This document shows, piece after piece, positions 43,366-51,640 of a DNA stretch of 64,000 nucleotides. Position numbers and translations under genes: made by a program. The notes below the pieces were generated by a model. That model saw nothing but the letters and a program-made list of their open reading frames with translations. It had not been told where the DNA came from and made no database searches. The DNA is from Telluribacter humicola (GTDB lineage: Bacteria; Bacteroidota; Bacteroidia; Cytophagales; Spirosomataceae), in NCBI RefSeq assembly GCF_017355935.1, contig NZ_JAFIQT010000001.1, positions 1,860,001-1,924,000 of the forward strand, in the 5' to 3' direction. The first letter of the stretch is position 1, and every line of letters begins with the position of its first letter.

Positions 43366-44853
43366 ATGCATAACCAGTTAACTCCACAACTTCTAGAACA
43401 ATTTTTGAAAAAGTGCCGGTGGTTTGCGGGAAAAGCACGCGAGATAGTTGACTGTTCGATCGATGAGTCCCTAAAGTTCGGGGATGCGTGGATAGGTATT
43501 GTGGTGGTCACGTATAAGGAAGGTGATAAGGAGTACTACCAGCTGCCGTTATCATTTCAGAATGACGTACCCAATGATCTGCCCGAACAGGGCTTAGTCG
43601 CGGCTTTACCCGAAGGCTACCTCATAGATGCCATGTACACAGATCAGTTTCGCCGGGATCTGTACGAGCGTATGTATAATTCCGAAGATACCTCCGAAGC
43701 AGACTCTTCACTGGTATTCCGTAAAGGCAAAGGACTGGATGATCAGGACCAGCCCGGGCAGATCCCGTCAAGGGTACTACCGGTCGACTCCAGTAACTCA
43801 GCCATGCTATTCGGCGATAGGTACTTCTTTAAGCTCTACCGGAAGCTGTTTCAGGAGACTAATCCAGAGGTAGAACTGGTCGAATTCATCACTGAAAACT
43901 CGTCCTTCCGGCAGATACCCGCTTTTTGCGGGAGCATAACCTGGCAACGCGAAGGAGTACCCGATATTACACTGGGTATGATGCAGCGTAAGGTAGATGC
44001 CAAGAAAGACAACTGGTCTACCACGGGTGAGTACATCGATGAGTTTATGCACGGAGTACCGCTCGAGGTATTTTCGATCAAAGAAAACCTGTTTGAGCAG
44101 GTAGCTTTACTGGGCCGACGTACGGCCGAAATGCACCTGGCCCTGTATGCTCCCGACGCGGGCAAAGAGTTTGCGCCTGAGCCTTTTACGGATGAGTACC
44201 GCCAGTTTCTGCTGAAGCGGATCACCCACCTGCTCGATACCCGATTCAACCTGCTGAACGACCGCTTTGACCAGCTACCTCCGGATACGCAGGAGATGGC
44301 AACCCGGTTCCGGGATTCGCGGAAGCTGATCGAAGAATTTGCTCAGGGGATACTAACCCGCCCATTAGGATCGCTCCGCATCCGTATTCATGGTGACTAC
44401 CACCTTGGGCAGGTACTCAGCTCCGATAATGATTTTATCATCATTGATTTTGAGGGTGAGCCCGAAGCCAGCATTACCGACCGTAAGGTGAAGCATTCGC
44501 CGCTCAAAGATGTATCGGGAATGCTGCGCAGCTACCACTATGCGGTGTCTTCCAAGCTGTTTGATGGTACAGATACTCAGACTATAGACCCGCAACGGCT
44601 CCAAAAGATAACCAGCCGGTGGTATAACCTGATGAAAAGTACGTACTTTGAGGCCTATCTCGAGACTTTTGGCTGGCCGCACCCGCTTTTTAAGAGCCGG
44701 GCTGAGGTCAACTACCTGATGCTTTACTACCTGCTCGAGAAAGCCGTATACGAACTTGGTTATGAGCTAAGCTACCGTCCCGACTGGGTCAAGATACCCC
44801 TGAAAGGTATCGTGGACGTGGTCAGGGAAATCGAAATGCTGAGCGGACAGTAA
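43366..44853 (+). CDS. mak: Maltokinase (Pep2/Mak-like)
   Basis: A 495-residue protein beginning LEQFLKKCRWFAGKAREI, the usual maltokinase N-cap, with kinase motifs IRIHGDYHLGQVL (about 337-350) and FIIIDFEGEPEASI (about 358-371). Maltokinases phosphorylate maltose to maltose 1-phosphate using ATP; the product is the substrate of the GlgE encoded upstream. In many genomes the maltokinase is fused to trehalose synthase; here it stands alone, at full length for the kinase. glgB lies 130 bp downstream. A TAGTTTTG -7-like box is in that gap (44897-44904). Confidence 0.92.
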   Translation: MHNQLTPQLLEQFLKKCRWFAGKAREIVDCSIDESLKFGDAWIGIVVVTYKEGDKEYYQLPLSFQNDVPNDLPEQGLVAALPEGYLIDAMYTDQFRRDLYERMYNSEDTSEADSSLVFRKGKGLDDQDQPGQIPSRVLPVDSSNSAMLFGDRYFFKLYRKLFQETNPEVELVEFITENSSFRQIPAFCGSITWQREGVPDITLGMMQRKVDAKKDNWSTTGEYIDEFMHGVPLEVFSIKENLFEQVALLGRRTAEMHLALYAPDAGKEFAPEPFTDEYRQFLLKRITHLLDTRFNLLNDRFDQLPPDTQEMATRFRDSRKLIEEFAQGILTRPLGSLRIRIHGDYHLGQVLSSDNDFIIIDFEGEPEASITDRKVKHSPLKDVSGMLRSYHYAVSSKLFDGTDTQTIDPQRLQKITSRWYNLMKSTYFEAYLETFGWPHPLFKSRAEVNYLMLYYLLEKAVYELGYELSYRPDWVKIPLKGIVDVVREIEMLSGQ

Positions 44854-44983
44854 CCTTATCAGGATAAATAGAGAGAAAGTACTGGTTTTGGCAAGATAGT
44901 TTTGTGCAAAATGAGTAGATAGTTAAATAGTTCAGGGTGCTGCCTTCTGCTAGTACCCTTCATTTATAAATCGTATAAGCATA

Positions 44984-46984
44984 ATGGCAAAATCATCAAA
45001 TAAAAAGAAAAATCCCGAAACCCTAATAGAATCTCCAGAAATCACCAAAGAGAGCACCTCTTCGTGCGATGACATAAAGCCAGTAGAGTCCCTTTCCCGA
45101 TTTACGGAACTGGATATCCATCTTTTTAGAGAAGGAAAGCATTATAAGCTGTACGATAAGCTGGGGGCTCACGTCATGGAGCATAACGGGGTAGTAGGTA
45201 CCTACTTTGCGGTATGGGCTCCCAACGCGTCCAAAGTGTCCGTAATAGGTAATTTCAACTGCTGGAATCGTGAAGATCATCCGCTGTCAGCGCGCTGGGA
45301 TAGCTCGGGTATCTGGGAAGGCTGGATACCTAACGTCGGAAATGGTGAGGTGTATAAGTACTTCATTCTTTCCAACAACGGACAGCACCTCGAAAAGGCC
45401 GATCCTTTTGCCTTCTGGTGTGAAGTAGCTCCCCAGACAGCCTCCATCGTGTGGGATACCTGGTACGAATGGAAAGATGAGGAGTGGATGCAGAGCCGTA
45501 AAGAAAAGAATAAGCTCAACGCGCCTATCTCTGTATACGAAGTACATCTGGGGTCGTGGCGTCGTGATCCATCTGAGCCGGATCGTCACCTGACTTATAA
45601 GGAAATAGCCGACTCTCTGGTACCTTATGTAAAAGAAATGGGATTCACCCACGTGGAGTTTATGCCCGTCATGGAGCACCCCTATACACCTTCGTGGGGG
45701 TATCAGATTACCGGCTACTTCTCCTGTGCTTCCCGAATGGGTAACCCCCAGGAGCTGATGTACCTCATTGAGCGCCTGCACCAGGAGGGAATAGGCGTGT
45801 ATATGGACTGGGTACCTTCGCATTTTCCCGGTGACCCGCACGGATTGTATCGCTTTGACGGTACTGCTCTTTATGAGCACGAAGATCCGCGCAAGGGCTA
45901 CCACCCCGACTGGAAAAGCTACATATTCAACTACGGTCGTAATGAAGTACGTTCGTTCCTGATCAGCAACGCCCTGTTCTGGCTGGATCGTTATCATACC
46001 GATGGGCTTCGGGTGGATGCGGTAGCTTCGATGCTGTACCTGGATTATTCCCGTAATCATGGTGAGTGGATTCCTAATGAATTTGGCGGACGCGAAAACC
46101 TGGAGGCCATATCCCTGCTACGCGAAATGAATGCCGCGGCCTACGGTGAATTCCCGGATATCCAGACCATCGCCGAAGAGTCTACGGCCTTCCCCGGCGT
46201 CTCACGGCCGGTGTTTGTAGGTGGTCTGGGCTTTGGTATGAAGTGGATGATGGGCTGGATGAACGATACCCTTAAGTACTTCGAAAAAGATCCGAGCTTC
46301 CGCAAGTGGCACCAGGATCAGCTGACTTTCAGTCTGGTATACAGCTTTGCCGAAAACTTCATGCTGCCGCTATCACACGATGAAGTAGTATATGGGAAAG
46401 GCTCCCTGGTGAACAAAATGCCGGGTGACGAATGGCAGCGTCTGGCTAACCTCCGCTTGCTGTTTGCGTACATGTTTACACACCCCGGTACCAAGCTCAT
46501 GTTTATGGGTGGTGAATTTGGGCAGCCGTCGGAGTGGAATTTTCAGAAGAGCCTCGACTGGCACCTGCTTGAGCAAGACTCGCACAAAGGAATAGCCGAA
46601 TGTATGAAAGCGCTTAATCAGCTGTATCGTAACGAGCCAGCCCTGTATGAGCATTCGTTCTCTGCCGAAGGCTTTGAGTGGATAGATACTCAGGACCGCG
46701 AAAACTCCGTGCTGGTGTATGCCCGTAAGGGAGTGGATCCGACTCAGGATGTTATTGTAGTACTTAACCTGACTCCAGTACCTCGCCAGAGCTATCGGAT
46801 TGGGGTACCTACCAAAGGAGCCTGGCAGGAGATATTCAACAGCGACTCTCCAGAGTTCTATGGTAGTGGGAAGGTGAATGCTAAACCAGCTACCACCGAA
46901 AACAAAACCTGGCACGGGAAGCCGTATTCGATTACAATCGACCTGCCTCCACTGGGTGCTACTTTTTTCAAAAAGGTACAATAA
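44984..46984 (+). CDS. glgB: 1,4-alpha-glucan branching enzyme
   Basis: A 666-residue protein. A hydrophilic lysine-rich N-terminal tail of about 45 residues is followed by CBM48 (FAVWAPNASKVSVIGNFNCW) and a GH13_9 catalytic domain with YEVHLGSWRRDP, GVYMDWVPSHFPGD, DGLRVDAVASMLYLDYSR (nucleophile near 344), TIAEESTAFPGVSRP (acid near 397) and LSHDEVVYGKGSL. It forms alpha-1,6 branches in glycogen-like glucan made by GlgE. Last gene of the glucan cluster; a clear terminator follows. Confidence 0.96.
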   Translation: MAKSSNKKKNPETLIESPEITKESTSSCDDIKPVESLSRFTELDIHLFREGKHYKLYDKLGAHVMEHNGVVGTYFAVWAPNASKVSVIGNFNCWNREDHPLSARWDSSGIWEGWIPNVGNGEVYKYFILSNNGQHLEKADPFAFWCEVAPQTASIVWDTWYEWKDEEWMQSRKEKNKLNAPISVYEVHLGSWRRDPSEPDRHLTYKEIADSLVPYVKEMGFTHVEFMPVMEHPYTPSWGYQITGYFSCASRMGNPQELMYLIERLHQEGIGVYMDWVPSHFPGDPHGLYRFDGTALYEHEDPRKGYHPDWKSYIFNYGRNEVRSFLISNALFWLDRYHTDGLRVDAVASMLYLDYSRNHGEWIPNEFGGRENLEAISLLREMNAAAYGEFPDIQTIAEESTAFPGVSRPVFVGGLGFGMKWMMGWMNDTLKYFEKDPSFRKWHQDQLTFSLVYSFAENFMLPLSHDEVVYGKGSLVNKMPGDEWQRLANLRLLFAYMFTHPGTKLMFMGGEFGQPSEWNFQKSLDWHLLEQDSHKGIAECMKALNQLYRNEPALYEHSFSAEGFEWIDTQDRENSVLVYARKGVDPTQDVIVVLNLTPVPRQSYRIGVPTKGAWQEIFNSDSPEFYGSGKVNAKPATTENKTWHGKPYSITIDLPPLGATFFKKVQ

Positions 46985-46998
46985 TCCGTTGTACCACC

Positions 46999-47027
46999 AG
47001 GCCAGATATTGTATCTGGCCTTTTTTT
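46999..47027 (+). terminator. Intrinsic terminator after glgB
   Basis: A 10-bp stem AGGCCAGATA / TATCTGGCCT with a TTG loop followed by a run of T residues ends the glucan cluster. Confidence 0.9.
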
Positions 47028-47081
47028 AGTGAAACAGCATTACATTTACAAACTCACAATTACCAATTCCATACTTAACTA

Positions 47082-47783
47082 ATGAAAAAAGCAGTTCTGT
47101 TCCTTCTACTTTCCACCATCAGTATTACCAGTAGTTTCGCTCAGGGGTTTGAGCGTCGCGCGCCCCGCATCAATGCTGGAATTGACCTGGGTACTGGTTT
47201 CCAAGACGGAAGTTGGGTTCCATCTTTTCTTTACTATCAGAATCTGAGTGCCGCCCGGGCACCATGGCTACAGGTAGGCTGGGGGGTACGCGTGTGGGGG
47301 TACTACGGCGGAGCCACTACCCTGGAAGCTCCCGATGGAGCTTCGGGCTACGATAAGTTACGGGTAGGACGGGTATCGATGAATGGAGCCAGCTTCCTGC
47401 TGGGTGTCAACCTGCGCGTCAGTATTTTTGACCTGGGCGTAAATACCGATCTGTTTGGGATATCCTTCGGAAAGCGTCGGCAGGGATTATATTCCATCGC
47501 TAACGTAGCTGCGGCTACCGATTCGATTGTTGAGGAATACAATAATGAGTTCTTAGGTACAGCCCCGCGTAATTTGAATGCGCTGCCTTCGGTGTGGAAG
47601 GCCAATAACGGGCAGACCGAAGCGTACATACGCGTAAGGTTCAACGAGCAGGTGGGCTTAAAAGTAGGCTACACCGTAGGCAGAATAGCATACCGGACAG
47701 ATGTAGCGCTCAACAACCGCCAGAGTCGGTTTTCAAGCTCGTTTGGCATGCCTTATGTAGCCTTATCTTTGCCACTTTACTAA
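47082..47783 (+). CDS. Exported protein, probably outer-membrane beta-barrel-like, unknown
   Basis: A 233-residue protein with a signal peptide (cleavage near SFAQ, about residue 21). The mature part has glycine-rich alternating hydrophobic strands (RINAGIDLGTGFQDGSW, WLQVGWGVRVWGYYGG, VGLKVGYTVGRIAY) and ends in VALSLPLY with a terminal aromatic residue, which suggests an outer-membrane barrel. No specific family is recognised. Its TAA stop overlaps that of the convergent DUF2721 gene by four bases (CTAA). Confidence 0.72.
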   Translation: MKKAVLFLLLSTISITSSFAQGFERRAPRINAGIDLGTGFQDGSWVPSFLYYQNLSAARAPWLQVGWGVRVWGYYGGATTLEAPDGASGYDKLRVGRVSMNGASFLLGVNLRVSIFDLGVNTDLFGISFGKRRQGLYSIANVAAATDSIVEEYNNEFLGTAPRNLNALPSVWKANNGQTEAYIRVRFNEQVGLKVGYTVGRIAYRTDVALNNRQSRFSSSFGMPYVALSLPLY

Positions 47784-48259
47784 TTCTTTTTTCGGTTTTT
47801 TGGGTCTTCACTTTCTCCCGTATCGGTCTTACTCAGCAGGTTAAAGAGCTCAAAATGATTACGGCCTAGCTGGTCTTCCATATCATTGAGTTCTATCTGC
47901 AGGGCCTTGATAGAGATGGAGATTTCGACCACTGAGAGCAGAAGAGCCGCGATCTGAAGTACCAGAGCGCCTATAAACAGTACACGAGCCAGCTCCATCT
48001 GATTCTGGAAGAGCAGAAGCATACAAATAGCACTCAGGAGCAGGCTCAGGACAGCTGTGGCCTGGATGGTCCGGATCAGGCGCAGACGGGTGTGTAGGTT
48101 TTTGATCTGATCCACGACTACTTTTTCGGGATTCTGCTGAAACTGCTTGTGCAAGTCACGGATCAGGTTAGCTATGGCCAGAAAACGATTGGTGAAGGCA
48201 ATCATCAGCAATGATACCGTCGAGAAAAGCAGAGCGGGGGTACTCAGGGTAAGTTCCAT
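47780..48259 (-). CDS. DUF2721 membrane protein
   Basis: A 159-residue protein matching DUF2721: ALLFSTVSLLMIAFTNRFLAIANLIRDLH, then RLRLIRTIQATAVLSLLLSAICMLLLF and a third hydrophobic helix. About three transmembrane segments; the C-terminus is charged and cytoplasmic-like. The function of the family is unknown. It ends in the CTAA overlap with the preceding gene and is divergent from the Nudix gene with only 38 bp between starts. Confidence 0.9.
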   Translation of the reverse strand: MELTLSTPALLFSTVSLLMIAFTNRFLAIANLIRDLHKQFQQNPEKVVVDQIKNLHTRLRLIRTIQATAVLSLLLSAICMLLLFQNQMELARVLFIGALVLQIAALLLSVVEISISIKALQIELNDMEDQLGRNHFELFNLLSKTDTGESEDPKNRKKN

Positions 48260-48297
48260 CAGAACGTGGATTTCATATTTTAGCTAATAAACAAAAA

Positions 48298-48969
48298 ATG
48301 CAGGAAAATTTAACCGACTCGCACAAATACAATCTCTGGAAAAACAAGCTCACAAAGAATGGTATGGATGTACACCGGGTAGATGAGCTATACAGCCGCC
48401 GTAATGGCAGGGGCGAAATTCTCTTCTCGCTGCTCTATACTGATGCCACAACCCCTGAAGGCGACAAAATCCCACCAATCTGTTTTCTGAAAGGAGAGGT
48501 AGTAAGCGTGCTGGTATGCTTCATAGAAAAAGAAACCCGTCAGAAGTACCTGCTCCTGGTCAAGCAGCGCCGTATCTGTGACGGCTCCCACACCTACGAA
48601 CACCCGGCCGGTATGCTCGATAGCGAGAGTGACGCGGCCGCCGTAGCAGCCCGTGAAGTGTGGGAAGAAACGGGTATCGAAGTCCGGAAGGAAGACCTGG
48701 TACGGCTCAACAGCGAGCCTTGCTACCCATCAACGGGGACCAGCGACGAAGCCATGTACTTTTTTTATATTGAAATAGAGCTGGCTGCCGATCAGATAGC
48801 TTCTTACCACAACCAGGCGCAGGGAGTAGCCTCCGACTACGAACGTATCACGACCCATGTAGTCTCCTTTGTTGAAGGCCATCACCTTATAAATAACAGC
48901 AACGGTATCCTGCTCAACTATCTGTATCTTAAAGATGTAGGCGACTGGGAACTGCTGAAAGCCCTATAA
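48298..48969 (+). CDS. Nudix hydrolase
   Basis: A 223-residue protein with a full Nudix box, GMLDSESDAAAVAAREVWEETGI (shown in parts: GMLDSESDA and REVWEETGI), preceded by YLLLVKQRRICDGSHTYEHP. The size and the HPAGMLD opening resemble ADP-sugar or NDP-sugar pyrophosphatases. The substrate is not certain. It is divergent from the DUF2721 gene, and tRNA-Arg follows about 95 bp downstream on the same strand. Confidence 0.93.
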   Translation: MQENLTDSHKYNLWKNKLTKNGMDVHRVDELYSRRNGRGEILFSLLYTDATTPEGDKIPPICFLKGEVVSVLVCFIEKETRQKYLLLVKQRRICDGSHTYEHPAGMLDSESDAAAVAAREVWEETGIEVRKEDLVRLNSEPCYPSTGTSDEAMYFFYIEIELAADQIASYHNQAQGVASDYERITTHVVSFVEGHHLINNSNGILLNYLYLKDVGDWELLKAL

Positions 48970-49064
48970 GTAGCTATTTTAGTTGCGAGGAATTTAGCGC
49001 CATTGTTGACAACTACAAACTTTTGCTCTTATATTTGCTGCCCATTGCTACCAGATACCACTTC

Positions 49065-49136
49065 GCACCCGTAGTTCAATGGATAGAATTTCGGTTTCCG
49101 GTACCGACGATAGGGGTTCGAATCCCTTCGGGTGCA
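49065..49136 (+). tRNA. tRNA-Arg (anticodon CCG)
   Basis: The cloverleaf folds completely by hand. Acceptor GCACCCG (49065-49071) pairs with CGGGTGC (49129-49135), followed by discriminator A. The D arm is GTTC/GAAT. The anticodon stem TCGGT/ACCGA encloses loop TTCCGGT, giving anticodon CCG (49098-49100), which reads CGG. The T arm has loop TTCGAAT. No CCA is encoded. A terminator follows immediately. Confidence 0.96.
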
Positions 49137-49137
49137 C

Positions 49138-49174
49138 AACCCGCTGATCATATCAGATCAGCGGGTTTTCTTTT
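49138..49174 (+). terminator. Terminator after tRNA-Arg
   Basis: A 12-bp perfect stem AACCCGCTGATC / GATCAGCGGGTT with a 6-nt loop, followed by TTCTTTT, two bases after the tRNA. Confidence 0.92.
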
Positions 49175-49450
49175 ATGTAGCCAATCCGGCAACGGCTCAT
49201 ATATGGAGCTGTTTTTGCTAAAGTGAAGTATCTTGAGGGAGATATTTGTATCGTTTACTCAATACAAGGTACTTTTTTTATCAATATCCACATCCTGGTC
49301 GTTTAGTAGTAGAGGCTGTTGTTCAGCAGGGTAAGAAAGTACTGAACTAACCTAGGAGAGTTGGAGCAGAAATGGGCTTAGTAGTAGGTTGAATACTGAG
49401 CAGAAACGGCCTATTATGAAGCAGTTTAAAACACTCAAATCACAATTAAG

Positions 49451-50302
49451 ATGAGAAAGAGCTTTACGCTGGTTTTATTGATATGGATTACCGTAGGATG
49501 TAAGAATAATGATTCTGATGCACCTGTGCCGATGGAGCAGAGCGTTCATCTGCGCCTTGGAAACCCTACTAACGCCAAAACCGATGATATTGTAGATGCT
49601 GACAACTTTTTGATGGTGAGGCAGCAGTATGCCCTGAGCTATAATAGGAGTAAGGGACATGCCAACTGGGTGTCCTGGGAGCTCACCAGGGACTATCTGG
49701 GAGAGGGCGGACAGCAGCAGGATTACCTGGCTGATCCTACATTGCCGGATGGCTGGTACAAGGTGCTGCCCAGTGACTTTACCAACTCCGGTTTTGTAAT
49801 GGCAAACCTGTGCCCCCAGGCTGATCGATCCAAGTCGGTTGTAGATATAACGGCTACCAATTTGATGACTAATGTAATACCACAAGCATCTGAACTGAAC
49901 CGCCAGTCCTGGACCAAGCTGGAAGAGTACTGCCGTGATCTGGCTAAAAAGGGGTATCGCCTGTATATAATAGCGGGTACCTATGGCATAGGCGGAGTAG
50001 GTAGCAAAGGGGTTGTACTCCGGATTAAGAATCAGATTAATGTACCTACCCGCATTTACAAGGTCATTGTGGCTATTCCGGATGGAGGTACGATAGAGCA
50101 GATTACCGAATTCACCCCGGTAATAGCGGTTGATTTTCCCAACTGGTCCAGCATAGTAAATAATAAGAGCTGGAACAGCTTTATCACTACCCCGGACGAT
50201 ATTGAAAAAAACGCGGGAGTAGCCTTCTTTACAAACTTACCGGAACCACTTCGTAATAAACTCAGGACCGTTCGCTTTGATCCTGCGAAATTGCCACTGT
50301 GA
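49451..50302 (+). CDS. NucA/NUC-type non-specific nuclease-fold lipoprotein with lost DRGH motif
   Basis: A 283-residue lipoprotein: lipobox with C17 in WITVGCKNN. The domain matches DNA/RNA non-specific endonucleases of the NucA type: SYNRSKGHANWVSWEL, then NSGFVMANLCPQADRSK, NLMTNVIPQASELNRQSW and TKLEEYCRDLAKKGYRLYII. In NucA-type enzymes the second segment reads G-Y-D-R-G-H-x-x-P-x-A-D-R. Here the DRGH is V116-M-A-N119, so the general-base histidine is Asn, while the metal-binding Asn region (ELNRQSW) is kept. The protein is probably catalytically dead or altered. The nearby frame is intact, so this is not a simple frameshift. Confidence 0.83.
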   Translation: MRKSFTLVLLIWITVGCKNNDSDAPVPMEQSVHLRLGNPTNAKTDDIVDADNFLMVRQQYALSYNRSKGHANWVSWELTRDYLGEGGQQQDYLADPTLPDGWYKVLPSDFTNSGFVMANLCPQADRSKSVVDITATNLMTNVIPQASELNRQSWTKLEEYCRDLAKKGYRLYIIAGTYGIGGVGSKGVVLRIKNQINVPTRIYKVIVAIPDGGTIEQITEFTPVIAVDFPNWSSIVNNKSWNSFITTPDDIEKNAGVAFFTNLPEPLRNKLRTVRFDPAKLPL

Positions 50303-50871
50303 TAACAGGTACATGGGCAGGGTAAATAACGCCCGTACATATACATAGTATTTGGTAGTTGGTACCGTTAAACTTCGTATGCCTTCTAGACCTTAGCCCG
50401 AAGGAGCTGTACTACTTTGAAGCAGTAAAAGCCACTGGTGAAGGAGGCTACCGTAGTGATGAGATAACAGGTAACTAGTATAGTCATAGAAGTAGCCATT
50501 AAAGATCTTGCACCAATACCCTGGCTGACCATCATGTTTGAGTTACCGTACTACTGGTCAGCCTGATTATTTTCTACTAAAAAATCATACCCCTGCACCT
50601 GCTTCACCTTTTCCCTTTTAACTTTTTGTAACTGCTGTTGCTATAATGCCGCAGAAGTTCTTATAAGTAGCACTTAGGCTACAAGTCTGGTGTACACTTT
50701 TGTGCCAGATAGTGCGTAAAGCGTATAAACTTAAGGCTAACTACTACCGAAGAATCATAATATCTGTATGTACAATAGGAGATAGCTATTTGCTGATTTG
50801 TTTGTATCTTTTTATTGATACATTTATACGCAATTCTTTTGGGTTTAGTAGTACGACCACACCAGCACACT
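50303..50871. other. 569-bp spacer with one hairpin, no convincing gene
   Basis: No conserved ORF was found between the nuclease-like lipoprotein and the small membrane protein. It holds a 9-bp hairpin with a T-rich tail at 50523-50575. The frame 50700-50888 appears random. Confidence 0.5.
50523..50575 (+). terminator. Possible orphan terminator hairpin
   Basis: GGCTGACCA (50523-50531) pairs with TGGTCAGCC (50555-50563) across a 23-nt loop, followed by TGATTATTTT. The nearest upstream gene ends 220 bp away, so it may end a long 3' UTR or a small RNA. Confidence 0.45.
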
Positions 50872-51102
50872 ATGCAGAAAAACCCTGATACTTCACGGCG
50901 TACCTGGCCCTATGTAGCCGCTATCGCCGTGACAAATTCTCTACTCTGGTTACTGATAGGCTGGGGGGTCACCTATATCTTCCCCTCGATTCCCTTCTGG
51001 ATTTTTCTAATTGTAGGGCCGGTGGCCGGTCTGATTGTCGCTATCGCCCTGTATCTGTTCATCAACGCAAAGACGGGTAAGAGAGGAGAAGATCATCTCT
51101 GA
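50872..51102 (+). CDS. Small two-helix membrane protein, unknown
   Basis: A 76-residue protein starting MQKNPDTSRRTW, with two transmembrane segments (about residues 13-33 and 41-63) and a basic tail (NAKTGKRGEDHL). The ATG at 50872 is preferred over an upstream start that would add a poorly conserved stretch. No known family is recognised. It stands between the nuclease-like lipoprotein and an unknown small protein, all on the same strand but with wide gaps. Confidence 0.66.
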   Translation: MQKNPDTSRRTWPYVAAIAVTNSLLWLLIGWGVTYIFPSIPFWIFLIVGPVAGLIVAIALYLFINAKTGKRGEDHL

Positions 51103-51253
51103 TAGCTTCTGCCTGACTTCAGGTGCCTAAAATAGATAATTCTGAATAGTAGTACTACGGCGAAAAATTATTTTTGGTCTAGGATAGTAAGTGGCATTTT
51201 CTTTGCTATTTTAGCTATTGTAAAGAAGTAAACAAATCACCCTCCCTATCAAT

Positions 51254-51571
51254 ATGAGTAGATTAGATGATTCGTTAGCTCTAGCCGAGAGCTTGATCAG
51301 GCACGCCATGACCAGCAGGCCCAGTAGCATTCAGTTTGCAATAAGCCAAAGTAACATTAGTGTCATCACGCTGGGTATCTATTTTAATGAATACCGAGGC
51401 TTGGCATTGATGTACGGACGTCCTTTCGTTGAGCAGATCATTAATTATTTTGAAGGCAGAGAAGAGTACGAGGCCTGCGCCTTTATTCTGAGACAACTGG
51501 AAGATCTGCGTTTTGAGCTGAATTATATTCCACAGATGGCCGGTGTTCAGCTACAGGCTTTACCGGCCTGA
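51254..51571 (+). CDS. Small soluble protein of unknown function
   Basis: A 105-residue protein without signal peptide or membrane segment. It is acidic and helical, with YFNEYRGLALMYGRPFVEQIINYF and EYEACAFILRQLEDLRFELNY. I do not recognise it. It lies 67 bp from the convergent rarA gene, with a hairpin between the two. Confidence 0.6.
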   Translation: MSRLDDSLALAESLIRHAMTSRPSSIQFAISQSNISVITLGIYFNEYRGLALMYGRPFVEQIINYFEGREEYEACAFILRQLEDLRFELNYIPQMAGVQLQALPA

Positions 51572-51582
51572 CAAATTAGTGG

Positions 51583-51640
51583 AGCAGACTACCTGCCAAA
51601 CCTGTATAGATAGCTGGTTGACAAGTAGTCTGCTTTATTA
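51583..51640. terminator. Bidirectional hairpin between the 105-residue gene and rarA
   Basis: AGCAGACTAC (51583-51592) pairs with GTAGTCTGCT (51625-51634) around a 32-nt loop that can form an inner stem, followed by TTTATT. It separates convergent genes. Confidence 0.6.

Noticed and set aside
43390-43400. Third TAGAACAATT site as regulatory element
   Set aside because: It lies inside the maltokinase coding sequence and is probably a chance match.
49065-49136. tRNA-Arg as attachment site of an integrated element
   Set aside because: No second copy of the tRNA 3' end and no integrase or recombinase was found in the window.
49784-49810. Frameshift or sequencing error as cause of the missing DRGH motif
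   Set aside because: Flanking residues on both sides align in the same frame and other frames hit stops, so point substitutions are the simpler reading.
50700-50888. 62-codon ORF before the small membrane protein
   Set aside because: It overlaps the true start in another frame and shows no coding character.
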